A stretch of DNA of 64,000 nt from Lunularia cruciata (Eukaryota > Streptophyta > Marchantiopsida > Lunulariales > Lunulariaceae), in contig OX419755.1 of NCBI GenBank assembly GCA_948567375.1, positions 77,708,931 through 77,772,930 on the forward strand, in the 5' to 3' direction. This document shows positions 47,116 to 59,331 of this stretch, piece by piece; position 1 is the stretch's first letter; every line of letters starts with the position of its first letter. The notes under the pieces were generated by a model that was not told the DNA's origin, made no database searches, and saw nothing but the letters and a program-made list of their open reading frames with translations. A program made the position numbers and the translations under genes.

Positions 47116-47400
47116 TTTTCAACCCTCCTCCTCCTCACTTCCCTACACTCTCTTCCTGTTGCTGGTGAGAAATTGGAATTCCATCGGCATCCACACTCAA
47201 ACCCACATTCACAGCGCAGTACCGCTATCCATCCCCGCAATCTCTGTATGCGAACAACAATTCCAACAGCGCAACAGCCATTGAGAGTTCGTCAAAAAAA
47301 TCTGCTCCATTTCGTTATCTTTTCATAAGGCAGCTGTTCGGTGGGGCCAACCTCCTGTTGCTGCTCCGAATTCCTGGGTACACACAATGGAGACCGATTC
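47116..47400 (-). promoter_or_regulatory. 5' leader and promoter region of the PPR gene
   Basis: Relatively GC-rich, with CT-rich plus strand near 47120-47160, directly upstream of the PPR ATG. The transcription start was not determined. Confidence 0.25.
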
Positions 47401-48992
47401 AGTGTCCCATCCATTCATAACAAAAGCAGATCAGATGGATAATGCACGATTGGCTGTCCACACATCGATCTCTTGTTCTCTCTCTTTCTCTCCTTTGTCT
47501 CTTAGAACTCGAACTCTCACTATGTTCTTGTTTAAAGTCTGCATCGATCCATACACTGTCAACTTGGCTTAAATGACTTAGTACATGTTCTTATATATAA
47601 TTTTCTTGTGATGAACCATGGGCAGAGCTTACTTTTTAATATTTTAGAGGTATATAAATATATAAATGCAATTATATGACAAAAAGAATGAATATAAACT
47701 AGTCGTTTAATACTATTAGAATTACATTCAATATTTTTTTTCTTCAATCTAACTATTGATTGGTATGAAGATAATGACCATCGTTCGCTATTCTTGTTCT
47801 CTAATATTGATATACTTATGATACAACTTATATAAAAAGTTCTAATCATTCTCTTGTTCTCTAGTTTAGAAAATTTAAAATTTTAATTAAACATATATTC
47901 TTGAGTATCTTGTATGTTGTATATCATATAGGTTTATGTGGTTAAAGATGTATTTTATCTGATTTTGTGGTTTCAATTATCTTAAAGTATGATATTCTTT
48001 TCTCACAAAAGCTCAGGCAGAAGCATATGATCTATTGTAATATCTACTTTCAGTTATAACTATCATCCATATAATTAAGAGGAATTTTTTTAGATAACTT
48101 GTATTTGGCCTTATCTTCTTTTTATTCTTTACAAATTTTTTTGATCATGAAAGAAAGCAAATGGATTATTAATAAAAATATATGTATTTTTCATCAAATA
48201 GCAAAGTAAAATAGTTTTTCTTTAATACATTTACAAATGGATTATATAAACGTTCTTAACTAAATAAACATACAAACTTAATCATGATATTATAGTAATG
48301 AACAATTGATGAGAATTGTTTGGTGGTCACGAAAAGGAAAAAGATTGATAGGAATAATTACAAGTAACCTTCTTTTCAAAGACCTTATTCTTTGATGATT
48401 TATATCAAATATTATTTGATAAGTAATAATCTACTTCATTTTTTTCAATATAAAAATAAGCAAAAGTATACAAAATATTATATGCTCAAAATTATATACA
48501 AGTTATAATTCTAAGTTGCTTTTATCCTTGAAACCTTATCATGATGATTTTATTTATTTTATATACATAAGTATTATTATTTATATCTATCTAGAAATTT
48601 ATTTTAAATATTTAATATAAATGGTTCAACCACTTAAATAATATTCAAGCAATCAAGCATTGAACCACTTAATCTTGGTTTTCTTTGATGTATATAAATT
48701 CAAAATGCCTATTAAATAAAGATACCATTAGTGATACCTAGGCATATACTCTATATTTAAACTCTTGGATGGTATCATGAGCATTATGAAGATGATCAAA
48801 TTGCTCCTATATATTATTATGAAATGCATAATTATACTAAAGAACTTTGTATTGCACATGTATTTAATGTTATGAATGATTATATGCATGGTAAGGAGAG
48901 AATCAATTTCATATTGTTAATGATTCTTAGTGGTGATATTATCAATTTAATTCTTGAATAACATCGTTCTCACAAAGATGATAAAAAAGCTC
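47400..48992. other. Very AT-rich spacer
   Basis: Roughly 70-75% A+T by eye, with no supported gene. A weak coding-like string near 48760-48960 is too degraded to classify. Confidence 0.5.
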
Positions 48993-50640
48993 TAGCATGA
49001 TATTTGTAGCAGCAAAGCTAGTTTGTTTGTACATTAGAGTGTTAGTTTTGGCAATCATATTATATTAGTAGTTTCTCAAAGACTACTTAGTGATAGCCAG
49101 ATTTTGTGTTAGGACTATTGATTACACCGGTAGAGCTACCATATGCACCGTTAGGTAGACCATCAAATGAATTGTCAATGGCACCATTAGGGTTGGAGTT
49201 CTAGGTCATGAGGGGTGCACCTTCAAAGTGTAGCTCCAAAAAGCTCACTTCTTTGATGTTGAGCATTTGAGCTTCTAATTATAGTAGACAAAGGCCAATG
49301 AGCATCACATGGAGTCTCTTAACTAGAGTGGATGTGGCTTGATTATGTACTCCGAGCATGTTGATGGCAGTTTCTTGAGTTGAGAGTTGAGTTGTTGATC
49401 TGAGTTGAGTGTATGAACAAATTGATTACACCAAAGAAGTAAATTAGAGGGAAAATTGGGTGGGTGTAAGAATTGTAGGCATTGGTAGTATGTCCAAACT
49501 TGATGCGATCTATGGTACCTTTGATTGTTGTTACTTGATTTTGGTTTGAATTGATTGGATTGTGCACAAAAGTATTATGGATTTTTATTGGAGATTTGAC
49601 AATGGGGCGGACAATGTGCGGAATTGATGCCAAATTCTATGAATTTGAGATTGAATTGAGGAGTGAGTGTTTAATTTTGTCAATTGAAGAATTGATTTAG
49701 GAGTAAAAAGTTGAAATTTAAAGTTTGGTGGTGCACTCTAAGCCCAAGGTACAAAATTGGGGTCAGATTTGGGAACCCCTCTACTCAAATTAGAGATTTG
49801 GAGTTCTTTATCTCTCAAATTGGAGAGATTAGACTAATTTAGCAAAGGATTTAGCAGTTCTCTAGATTGGCAAAAGGTTTGGGTGTCTTTTAGAGTGGCA
49901 CAGGTCATCCAGAGTTGGAGGTTGCCTAAGTGTAGGTCAAATGTGGTAAAGGTTGCCTTAGTTATTGCTTGAGTTTATGGATGTTAGCCATATTGGAGAG
50001 GGTTCAAATTGGTAGAAGGTTTGGAGGTCTCTTAGAGTGACAAAAGTCATCTAGAGTGGGAGCTTGCCTAAGTTTAGCTTAAATTTGGTAGAGGTTGCCT
50101 TAATTAATGCTTGAGTTTGTGGATGTTAGCTATATTGGAGAAGGTTCAAATTGGCAAAAAGAAAGGCTTTATTTGGTTAAATTTTGGCATGTAGAAACAT
50201 AAGGTTGTGGACTAGAGAGGCTATAAAGCCTAGAAGAGCCAATAAGCCCGCTTGTTGGCATGAGGCTAGCTAATTTAGATGAGTTTTTGGTAGTTGTTTG
50301 ACAAAATTAGCCCATCCTTCAAGATTGTGCGCAATAAGGTTTGAACCTTGGATCTTTGGTTCTTAAATTGGTACTCAATTGGTCCACCATTACTTGTTAT
50401 CTTAAGGACTTGTGGTTTCATATATATACTTATGTAGCTTTGGCTAGGAGACTACATTTGATTTTGTTCTTGGTGATCTTAGTAGCATAAGAGTACATAG
50501 ATATTCTTATTATATCAAATACCAAATGGTAATAAGGTTAGCCAATTTTGGCTTTATGAGAGTGAGGGTTATTGTCTAAATTCTTATGAGTGGACCTCCT
50601 CTATTCTCTATTTCTTGTTGGTGTATCATGTTTGTATGAG
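48993..50640 (+). mobile_element. 5' long LTR of a Ty3/gypsy gag element
   Basis: Homologous over its length to 59332-61210: CTAGTTTG, TTGGCAATCATA, AGTAGTTTCTCAA, AGCTCACTTCTTTGATGTTGAGCATTTGAG, TTAGAGGGAAAATTGG-like, then the embedded inverse SINE. It ends just before a tRNA-Met-type primer site. The left edge (about 48993) is set by alignment with the TGTCAT start of the 3' copy and is approximate. Confidence 0.65.
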
Positions 50641-50645
50641 GTGCT

Positions 50646-50658
50646 TTGATATTAGAGC
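50646..50658 (+). promoter_or_regulatory. Primer binding site (tRNA-Met-like)
   Basis: TTGATATTAGAGC corresponds to the usual TTGGTATCAGAGC, with two or three changes. The same site follows the second LTR at 61216-61229. Its place right after the LTR supports the LTR-PBS-gag order. Confidence 0.5.
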
Positions 50659-50999
50659 ATAGGTGCTCTTGATAATAAGGCTATAGTGATTACCAATCAA
50701 ACTACCTATGGTTTTCTTTTCTTTTCTTTCTTTGATGACCTACAAATCATGAGAGTGCATGTTATGACGGCAAGTAATAGATAATCCTTTTCCCTAATGT
50801 GGTTAACATGGTTAGAGTTACATTAGTGCGTGGCGCTTGGTGGTTGGTGGCATTTGGTGGTTAAGATTGCAATTTAGTGTAGATTTTTGTGATGGAGTTC
50901 TCTAGGATTCTAGAGGAGACTTTGCTATAGTATGCAAGGGGTTTATACCAAGTGGCATTTGATTTCAATCCATATCTCAAGTTATAATGAGTGAGGAGA

Positions 51000-51416
51000 T
51001 TGATTCCCATTTGGAGTCTAACATGGGAGTTTATTCAATTTAGAATGCACATTGTATGTCCACACTATTGTTATGAGATATAGACAAGATTTATGGAATG
51101 TCCAAAGGCCTCAAGTGCTTCTCTAGTATAATGGGTACCATTGAGTTAGATGATCTGATATAGCAGTCTGATAGTTGGTGTGATCTATAACAAATATAGG
51201 ACTCAACTTTATTCACCACTTTCATAGCATGGAAAAAATTGTTCTAACACTTAGAGGGTCTACCAATGGATGACTACTATGAGTTCAAGAGAGCTTACTT
51301 AGAGGAGATTGAGCTATGGAGATAGTATTGATCTCCAAACTATATCCATATCAATCCATTAATATCCATGAATTCTAGCTCTAGTAGAGTTGATGTATCT
51401 AGTGGAGGTGCATTAG
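51000..51416 (+). pseudogene. gypsy leader and gag start (interrupted)
   Basis: Homologous to 61560-61616 plus 62348-63470. It includes the frame reading HLEGLPMDNYHELKRAHLEEIELWR in the better copy at 63249. It is cut at 51416 by the TG...CA element and continues at 56593. Confidence 0.6.
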
Positions 51417-52206
51417 TATGACAACTTAACAAGTATTACTTTTGCAGTAATCAAGTAAGTAAAGTTTGTTCCCACAGAGATACGAGTAAAAAATGGTCAA
51501 ATATGAAGCAAATAGTAACAATTTAGTTCTTCTTGGTTGCATCTTTAATCTCTCAGCAAGCACTGATCACAGGAACAAGCATTGATCACAGTCTCATCAC
51601 AAATTACACACTCATAATCACAATACTATCCAATCTTTCCAAACCAACTTCAATTGTGATGATTTAGATTCTCACAAAGATGGCTACTTCACTACAAAAC
51701 AACTTCACCTCAGAATTGCATTCCACCCTTCCAATGAAGGCACAATTTCCTCAAACTGAATTGCTTCATATCAAACTCACATTGCACTCACAAATGTAGA
51801 ATATTACCAACACTATAATTCCTCTCAGATCTGTCAAGGCATTGCTTGATTGCACTTCACTCAAGATCAAACACATAGAATGAAGATCAAGACTGCTGAA
51901 TCCAACATCCAACAAGCACACTAACTTGCACTTTGAAATTCTCCACTCACTTAGAAACACAAACACAAAATTGATACTTGGAATTAAGCTCAAGCGATGA
52001 GCACTAAACTCAACACTTTGCTTTATCTATCTTCATAAATTATCAATACTAAACAACATAACACTATGAATGCCTCCTTTAAATAGACAAGGCACTTTGA
52101 CTGTGAGATAACTAAAATACCATTCTACAACAACTTTACCAACCTGTAGAACCAAAATGACAATGCACATCTTCATATTTGCCTCTTCAAATCTCAAAAC
52201 TATTGC

Positions 52207-55200
52207 TACTCCAATCTGATGTCAACCTCAACTTTGGCTTCAAAACCCAATGTTCCTTCATAAATTTCACTCTCTTTGGGTCTATCTGATTCTATTATGC
52301 CCTTTACTAATTTTATCACTACTTTACTACAATCTGCAATTGAGACCATGGATAATCTATCTATCTCTTCATCTTTTGACCCACTCTTCTCTAATGTCTC
52401 CGATAACTAATCCAAAGGCACTTGCACTCCTATATCTGCTACTTTGGACTTCTTATCTTTCTTCACACTACTCCGAAGTCTCTCTAACTTTGAATTTACT
52501 AAATCTAATCTGAGACATACATTGTCTCCTCCTCCCATGTTATCAATTGTTGCATGGAACTCTTGCTCTTTTGTGCCAGCATTGTCTTCATCTTGTTGCT
52601 AAACTTCCATTTCATCCTTCACTCCATGGTGTAAGCTTTGGTTCTTCTTCTTCTCCCAAGTCTTCTGACCTGTACTTGGCTTTGCCTTCTTACTCCTCTG
52701 CCCCTAACGACTGATCAATCACTATAATGTATTACTTCAGGTTCACCTTCCTTGTCTTCCTAGGTTGGACCAACAACATACTCTCCTTGGGATGACTTCT
52801 CTTCCTCATCTTTGGGATATTAACCTCAATCCTCATGTGTTGCCCTGTCCTTGCATAGTACTCAACACTACTTCAGATGTGTTGGATATACTATTGTTCC
52901 TCCTCATCCGCTATTTTTTGCAAGTCCTAATGAAAGTGAGATACCATCTTCCTTTGCTCTGTCTCTTTCATCAAGTTCAACCTGAAGTAGAAATATGCAG
53001 CAAATGGCACCAAGTAGTGTGGAACGTCTCAATCTCTCTAGCACCATACCATTTGTCTCATTCTTTGATGAAAACACTTTGCCCAATTCATTGGCGCTCC
53101 CGCAAACATCTTATGGAAGAACACCGCTTGGTGCTTCATCACATATGTAGTGCGATCAGGCTTGAAGAGTTCCATCATCATCCCAACAATACTTTGCCTG
53201 ATTGGGTCTTGATAGATATCTACTTTGTACCCGTTCTTTGTGTACAACATTGTCGTTGAGAAATGAATCTGCACGTGTCACTAGTGCAGGTTGGTATGGG
53301 AGTTGTTTTCTTTCATTATAGTGACTTTGGATTTATTTTGTGTTACTGTGTGTCACAAATATCTTTCATGCCATTATGAGGTCAAAAGTTTTGTTAATTT
53401 TTTGTAAGCTTGAAAGCTTTGAAATGAGGCATAAACTCAAGAGTATCTATTAATTTGCATGAAAATGGGAGTTCTTTTTGGAGTTACACATTCTAGGGGC
53501 TTAGATTTATGCTGCACAAGCTCAAGACTAATTTTTTCAGGTTATTGGGGTCTTAGAAGCATTCTTTTTCAGTTTAGGAATGCTTTGAGAGATCTTACGG
53601 AAAAACAATTCCAATGGAAGAAGTGACAAAGAAGGAAGGGTTTAAGGAGAGTTTTTTTGAGGAAATACTTCAGGCTCATTTTGCTGATATTGCTTATGCT
53701 AAGGGAGTTAACGAGGGAGAGAAGAGAAAAAGAATTTGGAGATCTTGTGAAGGGAAACAAAGGAATTTTTTTTCAAGAGGAAGGGGCCCTATGAAGGAGC
53801 AAACAAAGAACTTTTTGGAAGGAGTTGCATTTTTTGAGGGAAGAGAGGTGAGGATGGGGAGGAGTGAGCTTAAGGGAAGGGTAATAGGGAATTGGGAGAT
53901 TGAAGGAAGAAAAAAGAAGATTATAGAGCAGTTTGGAGTGATATGTTTCAAAGGGAAAAGTCAGGGATTGACAATAAATATCAAAAGGAAGATCAGGGAT
54001 TGACAAGAAAGATCAAAAGGATTTGCCTTCGAGAAGGATGTGAACAGTTTCGGGAGATTGTGTAATCATTCAGAGAAAAGAATGTGAAGAACAGGAAGTG
54101 AGTTGGTCGAGAGAAGACTATGGAAGATTTTGGGAGAAGAACAAGAAGTGAGAAGAGTTTGAGAAGAAAGTGTTAGATTTTGGGAGAAGGACAGCAAGAG
54201 GATTTGCTTCAGGAAGGGTGTGAACAGTTTGAACAAGAATGTGAAGTTTTGAGAGAAAATCAGGAATTAACTTGGTTGGAGAGGAATGTGAGGGTTTTTG
54301 GGAGAAGAACATGAAGTGAGAAGGGTTCGGGAGAATATCAAGAATTGACTTGGTTGGAGAGGAATGTGAGGGTTTTGGGAGAAGGACAGTAGGAAGGATT
54401 TGCCTTTGGGAAGGATGTGAACAGTTTTGGGAGGATGACAAAGAGGTTTTGGGAGAATGAGAGAGAAGGTATGTTTCAAGAGATTGTGTTATTGTTTAGA
54501 GAAAAGAATGTGAAGAACAAGAAGTGAGTTGGTCAGGAGAAGACTGTGGGAGATTTTGGGAGAAGAGCAGGAAGTGAGAAGAGTTTGGGAAGAAAGTGAA
54601 GAATGGGAGAAGGACAGTAGGAGGATTTGCTCTCAACAAGAGTGTGAACAGTTTGAAGAGAATGTGAAGTTTCGGGAGAAAATTTTGCAGGACTAGGGTT
54701 TGCTGAAGTGTTGGAAGGAGAGAATGTGTTGCAGGAAAGGAAGACTTCAAATGTAAGAGTGTAGGAGACCAATGGTAAACCTGTGACAAGGGAGGAATTT
54801 TTTCCAAACTTGAGAGAAAAGCATGCAGTAGAGGAGGGAATTTGAAATGTGAAGAGTAGATGAACAGGCAGTGACAAGAGCTAGACAGAGGAAGAAACCT
54901 TTGAGAGGAGAAGAGGATCATTTTGAAGTGGTTCAGCTCATCTCAAGCAGGGAAGAGAAAAGATTCAAAGTAGGCTGACCTGTTTGAATGGAGTGAATCT
55001 GTATGATAGGGGCATAGGAGAATGAAGAGGTTTGGAAGGTGAGTTGCCTTGACCATTGTTGGATAGAGTATATGTGAAGTGCTCCAGCTAAGTTGACGAT
55101 TCATTGAAAAGCTTATTGCAGATGTTGTATAAACTAGAACTGTTTGGCTTGTCCAGAACTTGTGAACTCCATATTTTGGTATTCTTATGAATGATGAGTC

Positions 55201-56029
55201 CCAAAGTCAATGTGAATTTTGATCTATGGCTAGCGTTGAGAGAAAGCTCCATTCTAAGAGCTCTCAAACTGGTCTATGTGAATGACACAGTTTGATGAGT
55301 TGGGTGTCTGAGTTTGAGTCGGAATAGATCACTTGTTGTTATTCTCTTAAGAGACCACCTGACCCAGCTCTATGAGCGGCCAGATCCAGAACCATAGACT
55401 GAACTTAACTGGAAACTAAAATATAAAATAGGCAAGGATAAAACATAAATTTGAACCCCGCAAAACATGACCAATCATGTTAATATCAAGGACAAACATA
55501 GAACCTTCAATGAGAGCCAATCTCAAGAGTGATTGAAAACAACATGCTCTAGCAAAGAAGAAATTGTCAAACAATCCAGGAATAGATAGAGAGTGTCAAA
55601 CTACGGGAGACTTCAAGGCAATGAAAATAAGAAAAAATTGAGCACAAGCAGCCATGTGCCCGGCGCATGCTTGAGACCAACCAATTCCCGCTACAATGTA
55701 GTGAAGGAATTTTTGATTTCATCTGTCTCCTCCGTAGGCTCTCCCTTCCAAAGGAACATAGCCCTAGTTTCCTCACTTGCCTTTCTTCCTATGACCAATC
55801 TCCAATCTGACTCTGTCCATCAAGCCCAATTGGTTCACTTCCCTTCATTCTCGGGTCCCTCCTCACAATCATTCAAACCTACTTCTGCCATGAACCCTAG
55901 AAAACTCAATTTCCAATTCCAGTCCAAAAAAGTGATCCAAAGTCTATTCAGAACTTTGATATTGGCTATCATATCTAACCGTTGAATCACCAAATTTCTT
56001 ACTGCAAATGAAGGACCCTTCTTTGGCAT
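52207..56029 (-). pseudogene. Degenerate ORF of element B (homologue of the A1 ORF)
   Basis: Starts at ATG 56029 (MPKKGPSFAVRN) and shows QRLDMIANIKVLNRLWITF, then WTESDWRLV near 55800. After about 2.4 kb of extra sequence it resumes at 53274 with TKNGYKV, TTYVMKHQAVFFHKMFAG and HQRMRQMVW, then a degraded VPFA-x-YFYF block. The acidic middle seen in A1 is shortened. Coiled-coil remnants (RLDLVKFKVRETS-like) run to a TAG at 52207-52209. Stops are frequent. Shared start, order and end with the A1 copy show that one protein was ancestral. Family unknown. Confidence 0.55.
53280..55690 (+). repeat. Extra 2.4-kb segment of element B with G-rich tandem repeats
   Basis: Absent from A1, where flanking sequence is continuous near 3560-3590. 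Within it, 54048-54478 and 54479-54680 are two units of a ~430-bp tandem repeat (GAGATTGTGT, AGAGAAAAGAATGTGAAGAACA, GAAGTGAGTTGGTC). Each is filled with shorter GGGAGAAG, GAACAGTTT and AAGTGAGAAG repeats. A 129-codon plus-strand frame at 53614-54003 is Lys/Glu-rich, with no recognised domain. It may be a further insertion or an expansion; its edges show no clear target duplication. Confidence 0.5.
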
Positions 56030-56592
56030 TGTGTGATCTCTAATGCATGGTAGCTGAAAAATCTTGGTCTCAAGATCCTAACTCCTTCAGAATTGTTAAA
56101 CATCAAACTATTAATTAGCTTTGCTACAAGCACTCCTTTGGGTCAACTACTCAATGGCTTAGGATACTTGTGTGACATTTTGAAATCCACTCCATGAAGT
56201 CTCAATTTTATAGTTCTTCATTGATCAGTCATTCCTTTGTCACTCTTCACTAATACTCACACCTTTTGCATGAGTTCATCTTGGCATTGTCAAGTTTAGT
56301 CATTTGCCCCTTGGCCATTTTTCTTACTTGTACTTTCTTGATTGATAAATCCAAAGGAAAGTTGTTACACCATCTTTGCATTGGGTTGATCACCGCGAAT
56401 TGAATCCTTACTTTGGATTTCTTTGTGCCAAGTCTGATCCGAGTACTTCTATTCTGACATGAAGTCACTTTACTTTAGGTTCCAATATGAAGACACAATT
56501 CTTCTTCTTTTAACACAATTTGGATTCAGTACAACTTTGTCTATATACTTCTTTTGCAAAATAGAACAAATTTTTTTTTTATGGGTACCACA

Positions 56593-57124
56593 ATTAAGTA
56601 GAGATGTTGCTACTATGAGTGGAGATATGTTATAAGAGGTGGTGCAATACTAAGGTTTAACTTTGTGGTGGAGTTCTTCCAATGCTTGAAGTAGAACTAC
56701 CAAGGAGCACAAATTGACAAGCTAAAGAGCTTGTAAGAGTTCCAATAGAAGGTTGGAAAGAGCCTACACAAGGCATACACTTGCATGAGACAATTGATCA
56801 ATTTCACTCAAGGAGTTACTAAGGCATAGGTTGGCCAATTTTTATATGAGATATTGAAAAAGGAGATGTAATATAGAGTACATGATGCTACATTGTTATA
56901 GGCTACCTCACAAAATTTGGTGGTGGTCTTTGGTTTGGCTAAGCGTATTGAGCTCAATATGGTGGAGGAGAGATTGGTGACATTTGGATTTGGTAGGAAG
57001 ACATCATACACAACTATTGCTTCTTCTTGAGTGTAGTAGAGTGCACCACACCATGTTGGCTTTTGAGTGTAGAGCGTACAACCTTGATTTTATGGAGCAA
57101 GTGGAGGGCCTAGTGCACCTAGAA
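56593..57124 (+). pseudogene. gypsy gag relic (middle part)
   Basis: Continues gag after element B: VEFFQCLK, YQGAQIDKLKSL, LINFTQGV, YEILKKEM, SQNLVVVFGLAKRIELN and MVEERLVTFGFG in broken frame. It is homologous to 63480-63840. A solo LTR interrupts it at 57125. Confidence 0.65.
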
Positions 57125-58112
57125 TATAATATTTCAAGTACAAGAGAGCCACCAAGAGAAACATACAAAAAGAAACACAAGAGAAACACAAGGCTTCATT
57201 GCTCAATACTCCAATGCCCCAAAGGAACACCTTGTCTTTATTGTATAATAAAGAGGATGCTCTCCAAGAGAGCTCCACCCTTGGATCAGATACATAGATT
57301 GGTGACATATCAACAAGCTCCAACCTTAGAGTAGTTGCATAGATTGGTGAAATATTGATCCTTGTCTTATCTAATTGGTCAAACAAGTTTGATTAGAGGG
57401 AATCTTTGGGGAATCTTTCTATAAGAAGCTCAAAACCACATGGGTAAGGTACCATTGGAAAGCTCTTGATAAGCAAACAAGAAATCATGTAAACATGTAG
57501 ACAAAAATATTTGATAACCCATTAAGATTTTTCTCACAAGCCCCAATATATGATTGGCAACATAAAAACAATTCTAATCTTCAATTCCTTTATTCTCAAG
57601 GTGGGACAATTCCGCATGATTGGGGTATATACAAGCTACTAGTTGATATAAAATACCTCTATAACTTAAATCCATCAAAACAAAAGGCCTAGATAAGGCT
57701 CCAACTATAGGATTGGGTATGTGGGTGAGTGAATGGACTCCACTTCTTTTGCAATCAAGGGATGCTACAAGAAGTAATAATTAGTTTCTTTTCCATTATT
57801 GTAATGGCAACATCATTATCTAGAAGCTTGTGTGGAATTGTGAGACTAATCATCAGTGGAAGGGGAGAAAGGGACACTTTTATTTTTAGTGGGTAGGAGA
57901 AAATTCAATTTTTTAGCCCTAATTCATCTATTTAGGCCTCCAAAATCACCTTTGAAGTTTTAGGGGTGTTTTCAACCTCTCTCCTATTAATAGAAGTTCT
58001 CTTTTGGTCACACCTTTATCTAATCTATTTAGACCATCATATATAAAATCATTCCAAATATTACCAAGCCAATTTCCACCTCTAGATAATGTGTCTAGCT
58101 AATGGTATTACA
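57125..58112 (-). mobile_element. Solo LTR of the chromovirus family (988 bp)
   Basis: The minus strand starts TGTAATACCATTAGCTAG at 58112 and shares ATGGTCTAAATAGAT, CTTCTATTAATAGG and TTTTGGAGGCCTAAA blocks with 10661-11422. It has a TATA-like box near 57240 and ends near 57125. Flanks TAGAA (57120-57124) and TAGAC (58113-58117) form a one-mismatch duplication. It is longer than its relatives because of internal duplications near 57290-57350 and extra AT-rich sequence. Confidence 0.7.
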
Positions 58113-59331
58113 TAGACCCTTACCCTCATTTGTTAGTCAACAATAGCCAATGAGTAGTGGTGTTGCTTGTTGGATTTGTGGTGGACCTTAGCACACAAGA
58201 GAGAGTGCAAATAGTGTAGTGATCATGATACCTTTGGAGTACCTTAGCCAACCTAGAGACAATGTGACCATTGCCAAAGATTTAGTCATATTAATGAACA
58301 ATGCTTTGACTTCCACCTTGAGTTACATAATAGTAGGGCTATTATGGCAAGAGGTAGAGGAGTTCCAAGTCATGGAGGATGAGGTGCTAGAGGACATATA
58401 CCTAGTAGGAGAAAAATACTTTCCCTTGCTTTTAATACAACCATAGTTACTTGGATTGAGCAATAGGAGCAAAGATTAGCTAGCATGACCATAGCTCAAA
58501 GTAGATCAAATTCAAGTGTTGAGGATTCCACTTCTTATGTCAATGATAAAGATGCCCTTGAATTCATATGTGGATCAACACAAGTGGATTCATTTATTGC
58601 AATCATTAGGAGTGTAATATGTGCTCCTAAGCCTAGAGTAGTTGGACCTATAGAGAGGAGAGGCTAGTAGACAAGTTAGACTTCCCTAGTCTTTCACACT
58701 TTTTGACAAATTATAGATGACATCCATGGCTCTTAGATGTTCTAATGCAAATATGGTAGGTGGTGATAGAGTGCATGATGGACTAAACACTAGTCAATCA
58801 CCTAATTTTACAAAATTCATGTCTAGTATAATGTTGAGGGCATCTTTGTCTACTATATGCTCTCCTTTGTTCTCATCTAGTGATATGTTTATATTGGATG
58901 TTGACACTGCTCCAATGTTTTGGTTGGTTGTCACACTTTTCAATAGTAAAGATGGTGTCGTTTTGCTTCTAGAGTAGAGATGGTTGCTGGTGGAGTCAAC
59001 GTGGTTGAGGAGCATAGGATCTATTTGGTTACCAATGGCTTGTGGTAAAAAACAACTACTAGGTTGGAGGAGTTACCTATTAGACCTACATCTGAACAAT
59101 TTTAGTTTAAACCTAAAGTCATCTTATTGGACAAATAGAGTGGGATTTTAAGTTTGGTAGGACCTTGAAAGAAGGTCTATACACCATAGAGGGTCTTATT
59201 AGAATCTAGTGTAACACATTATGTTGGAGAAGATTACAATTGTTGATCTTAGAATATGAGAGACCAAAGTGGAGAAATATACATTTTAGATCCAAACATC
59301 TCTAAGTGGTGGTTCCATCCAATATGTGGGG
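58113..59331 (+). pseudogene. gypsy gag end and possible protease region
   Basis: Begins with a gag zinc-knuckle remnant (CWICGGP then H, near 58168-58194). Then come LSQPRDNVTIAKDLVIL-like, ARGRGVPSHGG-like and VDTAPMFWLVV-like fragments to about 59000. No RT, RNase H or integrase is found before the purine-rich GTGGGG at the 3' LTR. Most of pol is deleted. Confidence 0.45.

Larger units (their letters stand above)
51417..56592 (-). mobile_element. TG...CA element 'B' (5.18 kb) with internal long ORF, inserted in gypsy gag
   Basis: On the minus strand it runs from TGTGGTACCCAT (56592) to GTTGTCATA (51417). Flanking pentamers are ATTAG (51412-51416) and ATTAA (56593-56597), a one-mismatch 5-bp duplication. 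It carries the same leader (563 bp), ORF, TATA-like box (52078-52086) and 3' region as A1. It holds about 2.4 kb more, between roughly 53280 and 55690, including tandem repeats. No RT or integrase was seen. It is a full-length-looking copy and the best reference for the family in this window. Confidence 0.75.

Noticed and set aside
52765-53259. 164-codon plus-strand frame in element B
   Set aside because: Antisense of the conserved TTYVMKHQAVFFHKMF region, which is the real coding strand.
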